This document shows positions 25,601 to 36,749 of a stretch of 64,000 bases of DNA, one piece after another (position 1 is the first letter of the stretch; every line of letters begins with the position of its first letter). The notes below the pieces were generated by a model. The model searched no databases, was not told the DNA's origin, and worked only from the letters and a program-made list of their open reading frames with translations. A program made the position numbers and the translations under genes. The DNA comes from Apostichopus japonicus. Taxonomy: Eukaryota > Echinodermata > Holothuroidea > Aspidochirotida > Stichopodidae. The DNA is taken from assembly GCF_037975245.1 (NCBI RefSeq), contig NC_092569.1, positions 15,559,501-15,623,500 of the forward strand, written 5' to 3'.

Positions 25601-28027
25601 TCTGACGGGGGTGGTCTTTGAGTCTTTCTTTACTGCAAAATGAGGCAGGAACCACATTCTCTTTCCACTGTCTCTGTCATTTTGAAGTTCTCTCTCAGTA
25701 ACATAGCGAGAAACGCCTCTGTTCAACTGGTCTCTCATCTGCTTGCAGTATGTCTCCCATTCCACTTGCCTGTTCTTGAACTGATTCTCTAGACTCCTTA
25801 ACCTTTTGACAGCATAATCGTAGTTGTCAGGCAGGTCATCAGGTGATTTCTTCCATGGCAGTTGAATTTCGTAGGACCCGTCAGAGAGTTGGGACACACT
25901 TTGCTGCATGGCCTCAGTTGCATCCTTATTCAAGAGATCGGAAGAACATTTGCACTTTTTGGGCTCTAAGCCTACAGTTTCTAGGCCGATGAATTCCTCT
26001 ATTGGCCCGATAGCCGATACATTGACATAGTTCGATAGTGTAGCTGAACCAGCAGAACGACCTCCTTGAATGAACCAACCAAATGGGCATCTAACAGCGA
26101 TGGGTTCATCTGATTTCCCACTGTAGATGTAGTCTTGCCAGATCATCAAATGTGTATTATCAATGCCCAGAAGAACATCAATGGTTTCTGAAGGGGCTGC
26201 ATGGATGTCAACATTTCTCAAGTGATCATGTTGTTGAAGCTGTTCTTGCAGAACGATTGGGGTGTCAGCGCAAGGCTTGTCTATTTCAGTGACAGACAAC
26301 GGATGTGACCAATTTCCTCCAACGTCTGCGATGAGGCAGTCTAACAGTCTCAGCTTCCTCGTAAATTTTCCGCCGCCTACAACACTCAATTCATGATCTT
26401 GGTACACGTCTTGGTCTGCTCTCGGGAAAATCCCTTTTCTTAGGAGTGTCGTTTGACTACCACCGTCCAACAAGATGCGCACCAGACGACGTATGTTGCC
26501 ACATCGAAGATACCCCATCACAGTAGGTAGGGTTCCTTGCAGTTTAACTCTCTTTTCTTTGGTGATGGTAGACGCATTCGCAGAACTACTGATTGGTCTA
26601 AAGGGTTCAGCATTGCTGCTTAACTGACTCGAATAACCACTATCCTTCTTTCCATAAGCAACAGGGCAAATAGCTCCAAAGTGAGAATCACTGCCACACG
26701 CTGCGATTCGGCATGGGGCCACAAACTGACACGAGTTCAGATCAAACGGGGATTTGCCAGCTATGCAGTTATTATGTCCACAACGGTAGCAGATGTTGTT
26801 CTTTCTCATAATTTCGTACTTCTCTTTCATGGGTAGGTCCCTGAACTTGTTACAAGTCTTTAGGAAGTGTGTGTTTGCATTGATGTGCAACGCACATTTA
26901 GGCACACCAAATTTATTAATCTTGCTCCGTTGGCTCCATTCACCAGCATTCACTGTAGCAGCATTCGAGGACCTGGACATTCGACGCTGTGTTGTCGGAA
27001 CATACGATGCGTTATCGACACTGATAGGCTTTGCCTTCTCCAATAATAATAGTTGGCTATATAACCACTTGACAAGACCTGTGAGTGAATCATCAGTATG
27101 GTCGTCTCTCACGCTCTTGTAATAGGCAATACGATGATCCTCTGGTAGTTTCTGCTTGATTTGGCTCAACATGATCTTGCTATTAAGTTCTCCAGATAGA
27201 CCCACGGTTTCTGCTTGAGTCTCAAATATCTGAAGAGTCTGGACGAAGCGACTCATGGCAGGGAGGTTGATGTTTCCCTTGTTCTCATATGGCTTCAGGT
27301 TTTCAAGGTCCTTTAATAACCTGTCTACCACTTTATCTTCATCACCGTAGCACTCATCTAGTACCTGCCAGGCTCTTTCTACATTGATGCACCCTTTTAT
27401 CTTGTTATATTCTTTGGGGTTGGTCATAGACTCAGTCAGTTGGAAGAAACATTCAATCTCTGTCAAATCAACAGCACAATGGTTAAACAGTTCCTTAAAC
27501 CGCTTGTAGTCTCTGATGTCCCCGCTGAACTTCGGAAATTTCATCCTCTCCATCCTTGGGGCAGATGAGGTTGAAGGGCGAGATGCAAGAGGTGGCGTTT
27601 GTGGGGTAGAGATAGGCATCGTCTGTGGTGTCCCTGTGCTCACAGGCTGCGAAGGAACTGTCGATGTTGGGTCTCGCTGAGAAGTTGTAGGCGAAGAGGT
27701 GAGACTCGGCTGGTTGGCCAAGGGGGTTGGTGACTGGCGGTCGACGACTCGTCTGGCACATAAAATTCCCTGGACAAATTCTTTTTCACACTCTGCCATC
27801 CATTTTTCCTCAGTTTCAAACTCCGTCTGGTCTTCGACGACATCCATTAACTCGGAGTGTTTCACTTCAATATTCAGAAATTGCTGTTCTGCTTTGGTGA
27901 TGTACTTCTGTAGTATTCCTAAATCACTAGCATCATCTTTTACGAGGTTGTCGATTGTTGCTAGTGTCCTGGTCAACTGACCCTTGCTGTTCCGTCTTGA
28001 TAACTTCAACTTGTTGACGTCAGCCAT
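22685..28027 (-). CDS. BEL/Pao gag-pol polyprotein
   Basis: Single uninterrupted frame of 1780 residues. The ATG at 28027 (MADVNKL) was chosen because the frame upstream offers only GTG. Order by residue: gag N-terminus with a Ser/Thr/Pro-rich linker (~90-160); gag DUF1759-type region (~160-330); Cys/His knuckles around CYRCGHNNC (~413); aspartic protease motif LLDGGSQ (~520-526, glycine where many BEL proteases have serine); reverse transcriptase with YMDD at ~930-933; RNase H (SDAS ~1102, RKELQA, WTDS); integrase with an HHCC zinc site (C at ~1447 and 1450) and catalytic D1483, D1546, E1596; C-terminal DUF5641-type region (~1690-1770). The absence of stops or shifts and the intact catalytic motifs suggest a recently active copy. 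Gag and pol share one frame, as is usual in BEL elements. Confidence 0.95.
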   Translation of the reverse strand: MADVNKLKLSRRNSKGQLTRTLATIDNLVKDDASDLGILQKYITKAEQQFLNIEVKHSELMDVVEDQTEFETEEKWMAECEKEFVQGILCARRVVDRQSPTPLANQPSLTSSPTTSQRDPTSTVPSQPVSTGTPQTMPISTPQTPPLASRPSTSSAPRMERMKFPKFSGDIRDYKRFKELFNHCAVDLTEIECFFQLTESMTNPKEYNKIKGCINVERAWQVLDECYGDEDKVVDRLLKDLENLKPYENKGNINLPAMSRFVQTLQIFETQAETVGLSGELNSKIMLSQIKQKLPEDHRIAYYKSVRDDHTDDSLTGLVKWLYSQLLLLEKAKPISVDNASYVPTTQRRMSRSSNAATVNAGEWSQRSKINKFGVPKCALHINANTHFLKTCNKFRDLPMKEKYEIMRKNNICYRCGHNNCIAGKSPFDLNSCQFVAPCRIAACGSDSHFGAICPVAYGKKDSGYSSQLSSNAEPFRPISSSANASTITKEKRVKLQGTLPTVMGYLRCGNIRRLVRILLDGGSQTTLLRKGIFPRADQDVYQDHELSVVGGGKFTRKLRLLDCLIADVGGNWSHPLSVTEIDKPCADTPIVLQEQLQQHDHLRNVDIHAAPSETIDVLLGIDNTHLMIWQDYIYSGKSDEPIAVRCPFGWFIQGGRSAGSATLSNYVNVSAIGPIEEFIGLETVGLEPKKCKCSSDLLNKDATEAMQQSVSQLSDGSYEIQLPWKKSPDDLPDNYDYAVKRLRSLENQFKNRQVEWETYCKQMRDQLNRGVSRYVTERELQNDRDSGKRMWFLPHFAVKKDSKTTPVRVVYDAKARYQGCSLNDYLLKGENINSDLFDVALRFRENEVGIIADISKMFQAIKLKVDDARFHRFVFREHPSHPIQVYELTTVTFGDKPSPTAAIVTMRHVVAEHAPEDERMMRVVTDQFYMDDLNESVGDTKEALELKSKLIETLKEGNFAIRKWQSNVQEVCDKTEDLRIATALGTKWDLTKDTLKVKEVKLHPNIVPTKRSVLAQTASYYDVFGMLSGLLVRPKILLQKLWQLNIDWDTPLNQKGELCAMLNEINKDLEEVDTIEIRRCMIPEAYIGVRPLPEVSLHGASDASEDAMGIGIWLRWSRPEDSEAHLSFVCARARLTPLKQTSIPRKELQAILLLSRLMLTVKNALRYNIAYWKIWTDSMTAISWLRGQSKAFRSYVAYRVGEITTEFDPIKDIRHVSSDQNVIDLVSRGGKAIEMKKVIEGPEYLRLPPASWPQTPTNVPVDPADEEQKRFHVRNAKVLSLRVTAASKPSPIVNPTNFSSWPRLKMVTARVFSVRELPKKQWMKQLTRQISKWPSSKLIKEAELYWIRQAQREIDFQDSNVMKLDPFFDEDDQVFRVGGRIDRAPLSYDVRHPYLLPRKGHISLLIVRDRHAHALHGGHLGTAAEVRKRYWIVGDVNLSRRIVHECVTCKKVRGKPLQQKMADLPEFRVRPCSPPFQTTLVDYLGPVNVKLSRNTTTKGYCAVFTCTVTRAVHLTCVQDLSTQAFLQALERFISIRGSPSLLISDNATCFRGADNTINELNLKLEQTQVREYCQRYNTQWKFGPPGGPHHQGAVERMVQEVKKGMRHLVKADRLTFVEWETVFCQISGLINSRPLTAKSSSPLDHPPLTPNHFLIGRGDLPCPEVPCEEYKTNPRKRREICIAMVDAFWRRWMECTHKLSPRQKWQKSGENLEEKDIVLVIGEDKRRGTWKMSEVVKLYPGKDDLVRVVDVRFADGKIAKRPVTKLILLLKNSERSEMQ

Positions 28028-28073
28028 GGTTTCATCGAACTTCCACAGTCTGCTGCACACGAGTTGTTGAAGA

Positions 28074-28369
28074 TGTTGTGAAATGGATGTAAATAATTGA
28101 ATTCAGAAAGGATGTCTTTGACACGTTGCTGCAATATGTTGTCTTTCTTTATTAAACTAGATTCAACAACTGTGTAGGGTTTCTTAACATCTCCACTGAA
28201 CGTTATGTTTGAATATATGAAATGAACTGCAAGGTTGCACCGCAGCGCGGTGGTATGTCTTGCTGAAAGGCGAGCTATACAAGTAACTACAACGCATGTT
28301 AATAATAAAATATGAAAGTTAAAGTACGGAAACTTATACACGTCATAGAGGGAAAACAATTACACGACA
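28074..28369 (-). repeat. 5' LTR of BEL/Pao element
   Basis: 296 bp, same sequence as 22275-22570. It would hold the promoter for the genomic RNA reading leftwards into gag. Confidence 0.93.
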
Positions 28370-28374
28370 ATAGG

Positions 28375-31300
28375 TTATAATTGTTTATTGCACTATAAAA
28401 CAAATAAGTTTCAATATTTGCCATCTCAGCAACAGAGCAATTAGCTATGAAGATAGATTAAATTGTAGTATTGTGCATATTTTCAAAAGCTCTATATTAT
28501 ATTTCCAATTTTCCAAATCAATGCATTGTTCACAGCTGTGATATCATTATCATTGTGCAATTTTAAATCCACACTACAAAATTCATTTTGCTGGTTATTT
28601 AAGTGTTGGCCTCCAACGGATATAAAAGCATGAAAAATTGTTCGACATAAGGGCCCACAGAGCCATTGGGCACAATCCCTCCCAGTTTACATAAAAGAAA
28701 AAAATCTACCAAATGCCACTTTTGGGTAAAAAAAAGTACTGATTTTTCATTTTTGTGAGTAAACTGTACCCTTTGGTTATTTTAAAAGTGTTTCTTTGTT
28801 GAAACATGAAACAAAGAAAATTGTAAATTAAAACTTTAAAAGAATGGGCCTTGCTCTTAAAAAAAAGTCAAAATTAATACGTGCCCCTTGGTGATTTGCC
28901 ACCTTTAGATCAGCATAAATTCTTCCACAGTACTTCCATGTTTTGTGCACCTACAGTTTAAAACCTCCTGCCCCTACAGCTGTCCAAGACACATGTCAAA
29001 ATCATGTCGATGAAAGTGATCTAAATTCATTTCAGATAAGCTGAATCGTTGATGCCTTATTATAAGCACTTGAATGAAGTCCTCTTTTTCAAGCAGAGAT
29101 GGTCCATTGTATGTAGTGTTATATATTGCTGTGCTTAATACTACTCTAGATTATTTTGATATTAAAGAGAGGATAATAAAATATCGCCCTGTAAGCTGAT
29201 AAAACATCCTGTTGTCATTCTTTTTATTTTGTAAGAATATTTGGTAATTTTAGGAGAAACCTCCGATTATCAACGTTGACGGTAAAAAAAAAAAAAAAAA
29301 AAAAAAATTTGATATTTTATATACATTTTATTTAATTTACATTTGATGAAATTTTGTATCTGGCAAATAGTAGAGTGAGTTTCCACAGAAACCTACACTC
29401 TGGAACATAATTTTCATATTTGATGAAGCCCTTGAATTCAGTGTACTTTGACAACTTTCAGCTAATGTTCCAATTTCAACACAATTCCAAGGACAATAAC
29501 AAACTTTGTGGGAAAGTAACATGTTTGAAGAACATGCACCATAATGAAATCACAGACAATGCACCGTAATCAATTTCCTAAAATCAGACACAAGATATGA
29601 AGAGGTTTTCAGCTAGCAATATGGATTTCTCTATGTAATCATTGTCACATTGTTACCAGAAAGAATGTTCCTTTCAAGTTAAGTTGTCGCTAGTTCTTAA
29701 TATGTAGGTATCCTACCTGATCAAATGCAACATTATAATGATCATTGCATGGTGTCCACTTGCTTGTATGACTACATAGGCAGAGGGAGTGATGGTGCAC
29801 ACAGAAAATGTTTCATGTTGGTGGTCACCGTCCAGTGAAGCAGGTCTAGGGGGTACCATACCTCCCGTTTTTGCAACCAAGATATATCGTCCCTCCTGCA
29901 AAGAACACTCTCAGTAGTTTGAAAAGGTCTGTGATGTTTAAAAGTATCACTGGTTTTATGATACGCAAACTGAAAAGTGTACGCATTGCATGTATCATTC
30001 TAGGTGAACCGTTGGGAAACATTGATATCAACATTTTCAACACACAAGTATGATTGATGGCTGCAAGGTTAATAACCTTGGTGGAAAAAGCTATGTAGAC
30101 ATCTTTTAATAATCCAAACTTTTCTCAAAAGGGGCGGGACAGTCACTGTGTCCCCATTTTGCAACCAAAGAAATATGGCAAACCGAAGTCGGTCTTCCAT
30201 GATCGGGGTTGAAAGGTGCAAGTCTTTCGCTGTCAATTGGGGGTCTAGGTCTTCTACCTTCATCATAGGGTGACGACATGTATACTTGCCAGGCGCCAAG
30301 TGAGGAATTTCTCCAAGGGAGGAGCGAACCTGTGGTCAAATGATCAGAGCTATAGATTCGGCATTGGAAACTATCTAAGCGTAGCACCCTCCATGGGTTG
30401 CCGCGAAGTGTACAAGAACTTAGGCCAAAATGCCTCCCAGACTGCTAGAAATGGCACTTCCCAGGCCTTGCAAGTTGCATTTGCTATGTTGAAATTACTA
30501 GCGATATCATAAAAACGTACAAAACAAATATGCTCAAGGGGGGGTTGGGGTTGGGGCGGTGCCCCCTTTGCCACCCCCCCCCCTTGGCTACGTGCCTGAT
30601 ACTTGCTAATTGAGTTCGACTCTAAACTATATATGGGCCTATAGGTCTTGCAGAACTGAAACCAGAAAAGTCAAGCGAAGTACAGAATACAATGTTTCAA
30701 AGAATCGTTCGTTTGTAAATAAAATCTGTATTTGGTTTTATCGTGCAGCATTCAAATAGAGTGAAAACATACAACTGTTTGTTTGTATTTGTCATAATAC
30801 TTCTCTTTGTAAGTGACGATGACTAAAATAATAACATCCCCAGCTCAAAAGGAGATGATATAATGAGAATACGAGAGAGATTCTTTAAAACGATTGCAGC
30901 AGTTCATGGAAAAATCAACTATTTTTAACAATCTTAAAATTAACATATAATGAAAAAGTTATCAATCAAGCTTAACTTAAACATATCATACAACCTAGCT
31001 GTGCATGAGCTTAAAACATTTCAACATCAAAGAACATAATGAGGGCTTCAGGGGATAGTTAGATTTCTGTTTTTATTGATGGAGGGGGGGGGGATGAGAG
31101 GGGCAGGCAGGCATTACCCAAATTATAAGAAAACATATTTCTCACAATATTTTTGGGGTGGGGGGGGGGGGAAAGCATCTGACATATATTTGAGAGACCT
31201 AGGGCATCCACTCCCACTAATAATCTTTCACATATGAACTTAACAAACTGTATAAAGTATTTTGATCCAGACTAGTGGTAACTTTCACAGTGACAAGTTA

Positions 31301-33189
31301 CATGATAACACCTCTTTACCAGCAACACATTCATCAGGTTCAGACACAATTACGGTATCCATACACTACTCAATTCATACACTACCAACAACAGGATAGA
31401 CCATGGTGGTGATTACTGCAGATCTATGATGAACCCTTCATAAATATAAAGATACCAAGGAACCCCAATCAGCCCACCATTCATAGCTGATCTTTGAGTT
31501 TGGTTTAAAGTTTGCATCAATACGATATAGCCATGTTATTTTCACAAGTACCTGAATACTCTTTCAGTTCAACTAAGATTTATAGAGGGGGCAGAGTGGG
31601 CCATGAATTGCTACCTGCTCTCTGGGACATTGGAACAAGCGACGATGAATTTGGTCCCACTGACTGACATAGCATCTTTTGCTACCTGTTGGCGCCTTTG
31701 GTGTCTCGATACCAGGAACGAACCGGAGCACAGGACCTTAAGTTGACGTAAAGAATTAACCATCCAACATCCAACCTCTAGAAATGATTTTGATCGTTCT
31801 CTGAGAAATTTGTTTGTCTCGTACGACCGTTAAATATTTGCCCTGTACCAAAAATACAGCAGTCAATCACAACACCAGCTGCATTCAACGTGATCTGTTA
31901 CCACAGAGTCTTAAGAAAACTACATATCGGTTTGCCAAAAAAAGAAAAAAGGGTTAAAATATCAAGTGCAGTAAATTGATACAATCTACGGTACAATCAT
32001 AAAATTATTACAGATACGTAAGTTTGATCAAGTCCTGTGAGCAACATCCAAACGTCTTTGTTCTAAAAGCCACTGTTTACGTCACATCCTCTTTAGCTTA
32101 TGTCATTCTATCAATATCATTTCATATTTTGCTTCGGTTTTCAAGTAAAGTAGATGAAAATCTTCCAAGGCTATTCAGAGAAAAATATTACATTAAAAAA
32201 AAAATGCAATAAATTAAATTGAATTTAATTATTGCTATTATAGGAAAGGCACCCCACAAGTTGAAAGTCCACCTTAATAATAATTACTGTTACTTTTAAT
32301 AATTACTGTTTATATATAGTGTACACAAAGAGCTCCCAAATAGGAGAACTGTACTCGGTTCAATTCCACCTGTACCATGTCATGCCCAAACGTGGAGCAC
32401 GAAATCGCATGATCCAACCTGCGTCAGCTGGTTCAGAAATTATACCAACGTGACTGGCTTGGTTTACGACTATGAAGCACAAAAGGGTCGTACCCAAAGA
32501 AATATCAGAATTTTGGAAAAAAAATCAGCTTTTCCGATCTCTACTGTACCAAATTTCACGGTTTGCGTAAAATTTCCGTAGATTAAGAGAGATCTCTGAA
32601 ATATTTGTACTTATTCGAACGTCTATGTTTTTGGCCCATTTTCGTGTGATTAATGGAAATTCTACGTAACTTGAGAGATACGGGTGTACACCACGTGTTA
32701 TGGAAATGAGGCTTCCGCCTTCCTGAGTTCGTTACCTCCATTTGGGAGAAGATTTAAAGGCACCTCTTATGGTACAAAGCTTGCTTTAAATAATATGATA
32801 TATGGTTACAGAAATTGAAATATTATAGTTGGTAAGCATAGAATATATATTATCACTGTATGCAATGCTCTTCAATATTTCAGATATTGGCAGCTAAGTA
32901 TGTGTGAGTCATCAACAGGATAGCACGGAGGCTTCGATCCTTTCTTAGTGAGGCTAAGAACTGGGCCACAAGAAACATAAACAACTTGTTAATTTGCATG
33001 ATGAATTTTGGGATGTTTTAAACCACATTAACATGTTCTAAATCTGTTGAAATGAAATGTTTTGCTACAAACACACACACACACACACTCACGCAATTCC
33101 ATTAGCAGCACTTTTCATAAAAACTGTTCAAAGATATTTTCTGCCACGAAGAGCGTTGAGTGAAAAAAAAAAAAAATAAAGATATCACA
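28375..33189. other. Intergenic, no gene recognised
   Basis: AT-rich DNA with poly-A (29284-29308) and several poly-G/C runs (for example 31083-31092, 31158-31170). The segment ending at about 30597 reads, on the minus strand, CAGGCACGTAGCCAAGG followed by a G run, like the end of a DNA transposon, but its partner end was not found. Open frames here look random. Confidence 0.4.
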
Positions 33190-33195
33190 TTTATT
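33190..33195 (-). promoter_or_regulatory. Poly(A) signal of ECHDC1
   Basis: AATAAA on the minus strand, about 110 nt past the ECHDC1 stop codon. No competing signal lies nearer the stop. Confidence 0.6.
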
Positions 33196-33302
33196 AGTGA
33201 GCATAAAAACTTCATGTCTCTTTTCATATCACTTCAAGAAATTATTGAGATAAATCATCCAAGGGAGCTCATCTTTGACATCATGAAGACCTAATACACA
33301 GA

Positions 33303-35707
33303 TCATTTCTGTGAAACCTTGGCAAAGGCCTTTCTCTGTTCTGGACCACCCCAAAGACTTGTGAAGACGTGCTTTTCTCTCAGTAGAGCTTGGTCGAGCG
33401 TCAGCTCGGTGGCGTGCTTAACCACAGTTTTCATTGCACGGACTACGTCGACCGGAGCCGCTGTGTACTGACCGAGCCAATCTGAGGCTGCCTGACATAT
33501 ATCTTTGGTTTCCGAAACAGTCGAATCCGAGAGCCCAAAATTGAGCGCCTCCTCTGACGAAATCATCTGTGTACTCGTGAGCAACTTCAAGGCGGTACGT
33601 GGGCCGACTATGCGGACCAGTCTGCTGCCACCGCCAAAACCTGGGCTCATGCCCATCTTAGCTTGTACAAACTGGATGCTGGCGTCCGGAGACATGACTC
33701 GAAAGTCGCATGCTGTGGTGAGTTCTGCCCCTCCTCCCGTGGCCCGGCCGCTCACCGCCGCAACGCTGATCAACGGTAACCTTTGTAACCGTGACAACAC
33801 GTTTTGCATGAACAGACACATCATTCCGCCTTGCTTTGTCCCGAGTTGCCTGATGGTGTGCAAGTCTGCTCCGGCGCAGAAGTTGGACCCCTCCGGGTCG
33901 CCGAACAGGATGACTGCTTTACCCTCCTCCCAGCACTCTAAGTCCTGGACGACATCAGATAGCTCCACCATCATACTACCTGCGAGACAAAAGTGAATCA
34001 AGGTTGGAATGATAGTTCTGAATCTATGCTATCCTATCAAATACAATAACCAACCTGAGACAAATATAAGGGCATCAACTGCAAGATATTGTAGGAGAGA
34101 TGCACGCTGTTACAAGAAGCGGTGATCAGAGATATATATACCAAATTACTAAATTGTCTATCTCACTTTATAATATGGAGATCTTTGGTAGCTCGGATAG
34201 GTACTCTTTACTGTTACACCTTACATTTGTAAAACCACTGACCCAAGTTGCCTTAAGCCGTACAGTTTATACTGTTCTGTACGTGCATTATTATTAAGAT
34301 GTATTACTTTATGACATTTTCAGCCTAGTGTTTTGGAAAATGTTGAGGTTAATATTGTATGTACCAGGTACCATGAGGGTCACATCGATTCCACATCACA
34401 TGAATTAATGTATGGACGTATTTCTATTGCTAAGGAAGAATTTTTGCAGAGGAATGTTAGGCACCAAAATTTGGTTCATGAATGTCACATTTCTCCCAAC
34501 AATGGGTATATATGAGGCCATGCAGTTCTTTTCAAGTTAAAACATGTGTGATATTGTACTCTGTCACCAAATATCAACTTTTTTACATTAACATTTTTTT
34601 TTCGCAAAATTTTGAGGATATTGAATTTCATGTTATAGCTGTTCTGTAGCTCTGTTAAAAGACTGAAATGCAACATATTATAATACTGTACCCTTCTTGT
34701 TTGTCAACATGATTTTCCTCTTTCTCAAAGTACTGTACAATATAATAATCAATATCCGAACAGCCTTTTAGGGTAGCCAATCTCATTGCTGGCTCAGATA
34801 ACTTTCATCAAGCTGTGACTTAACTTTCGCAAATATGGTAGAGGTACTAGCATCACGCTACATCTTGACTATGTTTGGATGCTATCGTTTTGTTGTACAT
34901 GCAACATTTTATAGAATCAACAAATTAAGGCAACATTTACTCAAACACAATTGAAAATGTGTTTCAAAATTCTGTCCCTCCCAGAAACGGAGGTTTTAGC
35001 TTTGACCCAGTAAAAGATAAATGGGGGAAAAAAAAAAACCTTTTTGATATTTTGATGGTCCCGAAATTTCAAAAAGAAATTTGACAATGGTACAGAGTAT
35101 GTTTCCATGTTTTGCAAAATGTTTCGTCATTTGGAGATGTTCTTAATCCAGCTGTCATTATTAGACACACTTCATAGAAGGTGTTCCTTGAAACTGTGTC
35201 AAATGCCTGATTTTATAATTTAAGCAGTACACCTTAGACACCATTAAAATACAGTACATGCAGCTGTGTTCTTGTTGTCTTTAACATTGGCCTAAAGAAC
35301 TGAGTATACATACAAAGATATATGCTTGTGTAGTCTTGGAGCTATTTGTATTTAATTGTCCGATCCGACAAGTTACCTGATAAAGCGTTGGCTTTCTCTG
35401 GATTACTCAGCGTGATTTCAGCTACGCCCGTCTCAAAGTTCCTGTGAAGTTCTACTTTCCCCCCAGAGGCATCTTTCAAGCTCGTCCTCTCCATTCGATT
35501 GTTGACGTAATTGTGCGGTGCATAATTGGCATTCATAGACTGGTGTTTCTGGTCGACTGCCATGCTGGCCGTGGTCTCTCCGAGCACCACGCTGGCGTGC
35601 GAGAAGTCCGTCTGGTAGAAGTACTCATTGTTGTCAGCTCGGGAGGACATCGCCTTCAAGCCAAGTCTGGCTGGAAGGACGGCCCTTCTTGATATAGCTT
35701 GCAGCAT
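33303..35707 (-). CDS. ECHDC1: Ethylmalonyl-CoA decarboxylase
   Basis: Crotonase-superfamily enzyme that removes ethylmalonyl-CoA (and, less well, methylmalonyl-CoA) made by side activity of acetyl-CoA carboxylase, a metabolite-repair role. Two coding exons: 35377-35707 and 33303-33979. They are joined through a split glycine codon at GT-AG sites and give 335 residues, slightly longer than human ECHDC1 (307). The family signature is clear: LSNPEKANALSG at the junction, oxyanion-hole region FCAGAD (144-149), GRATGGGAELTTACDFR (188-204) and LWGGPEQRKA near the C-terminus. The start is the first in-frame ATG after a splice acceptor (CTCAG just before it), so an upstream non-coding exon is implied. 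The N-terminus MLQAISRRAVLPARLGLK is basic and amphipathic, like a mitochondrial presequence, although the human protein is described as mainly cytosolic. An open frame on the opposite strand over exon 2 is a shadow. Confidence 0.93.
34002..35376 (-). other. ECHDC1 intron
   Basis: The intron of about 1.4 kb runs from 33980 to 35376 with the donor at 35375-35376 and the acceptor at 33980-33981. It shows no exon or transposon signature, only AT-rich sequence with TACTGTA words. Confidence 0.6.
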
Positions 35708-36749
35708 CCTGAGATTAATACTGAAAATACACATAAAACATGAATAACACATTTATAATATCCATAATCCATACAATATATACCACAGACGAAGAATCAT
35801 ATATCAAAAGACCAACACTTTAATCCTTTGTATCATATTGATGCCTACTTTCGTCTGTTACTGTAGGCCAAACAAAATGACCTACAGTATGTCAAGCATA
35901 GATCTACTGTGTGAAAAAATATCATTTAGTATGTTTTTCAACGCTTGAGAATGGTCAGTTTGCACTCATCATTTCCACCTGGAGCATGTTGCACCATGGC
36001 CTGCTACAGACTTGTAACTTCCCAAAGACAAGGTTACCATGCACCGTAATTATAACTAGATCTACGTAAGCTACAGTACAAACAGTAGTGCACTGTGGTT
36101 GCACCCATACACTGTAACCTTCACTAGGTTTGTAGATAAACAAGTGTATTTGACGAAGTATCCATTGAAGCCAGTGTAGGCACTCCTGGGGAAAACTTGC
36201 ATAGTCATTGCATTGAGTGGGAGTGATTTTGCACCCCGTGGGGTTCTTTAATTGCTCCCAAGGCTTGGCAACATATTGATATGAGTTTAGGCCTACTTCA
36301 ATTTGAAATCAGTTAGATTAAGCCTTACACTGGTGACAGACTGAGTTAGGCTCAACTGTTAATATTATCAAACTGTGAATTTTTTTTTATTATACTTAAC
36401 TTTGAATTTGTAAGTCCCTAGCCCAAAGTTTACAGTTGTGGCGTTTTTGAAACTTCTCCCTTTATACAATTTGGCACATATAACCGAGACCAACCACATT
36501 TACTTCTAGGCTATGTGTTAATTCTTCATAAGTCCTATTCCTCTCATCAATAACAAACTTAGACTATTAGTTTTTAAGCCATGTCCCAACTAGTTTGGTT
36601 CTGATAGCACCTTGGTCATTATTAGTACACTGGTAGTACCTTCATAGAGTAGCCTTCTGCTTAGGCCAACTAAAATATAGAAGTCCAAATGGTTAGGGGG
36701 GTGTGTTATGTACAGGGAATAAAAAGAGACCTGATTTCACTGAGCTCAC
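35708..36749. other. Region 5' of ECHDC1 coding exon 1
   Basis: Holds the acceptor of the 5' UTR intron directly right of the start codon. The non-coding first exon and promoter lie further right and could not be located. No other gene seen. Confidence 0.4.

Larger units (their letters stand above)
22270..28374 (-). mobile_element. BEL/Pao LTR retrotransposon, full length
   Basis: Element on the minus strand. Two 296-bp LTRs (28074-28369 as 5' LTR, 22275-22570 as 3' LTR) begin TGTCGT and end ACAACA on the coding strand. I found no difference between them by eye. Both ends are flanked by the 5-bp direct repeat ATAGG (22270-22274 and 28370-28374), the size expected for BEL/Pao integration. The internal region holds one continuous gag-pol frame. 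A purine tract (coding strand GGGGGGATGGGA) sits directly before the 3' LTR. No envelope gene is present. I could not identify the primer-binding site; only 46 nt separate the 5' LTR from the start codon. Confidence 0.95.

Noticed and set aside
30500-30597. DNA transposon end (minus-strand CAGGCACGTAGCC with G run)
   Set aside because: Looks like a terminal repeat, but no matching second end or target duplication was found, so it is not called as an element.
33505-33996. 163-residue plus-strand frame
   Set aside because: Antisense shadow of ECHDC1 exon 2, with no domain of its own.
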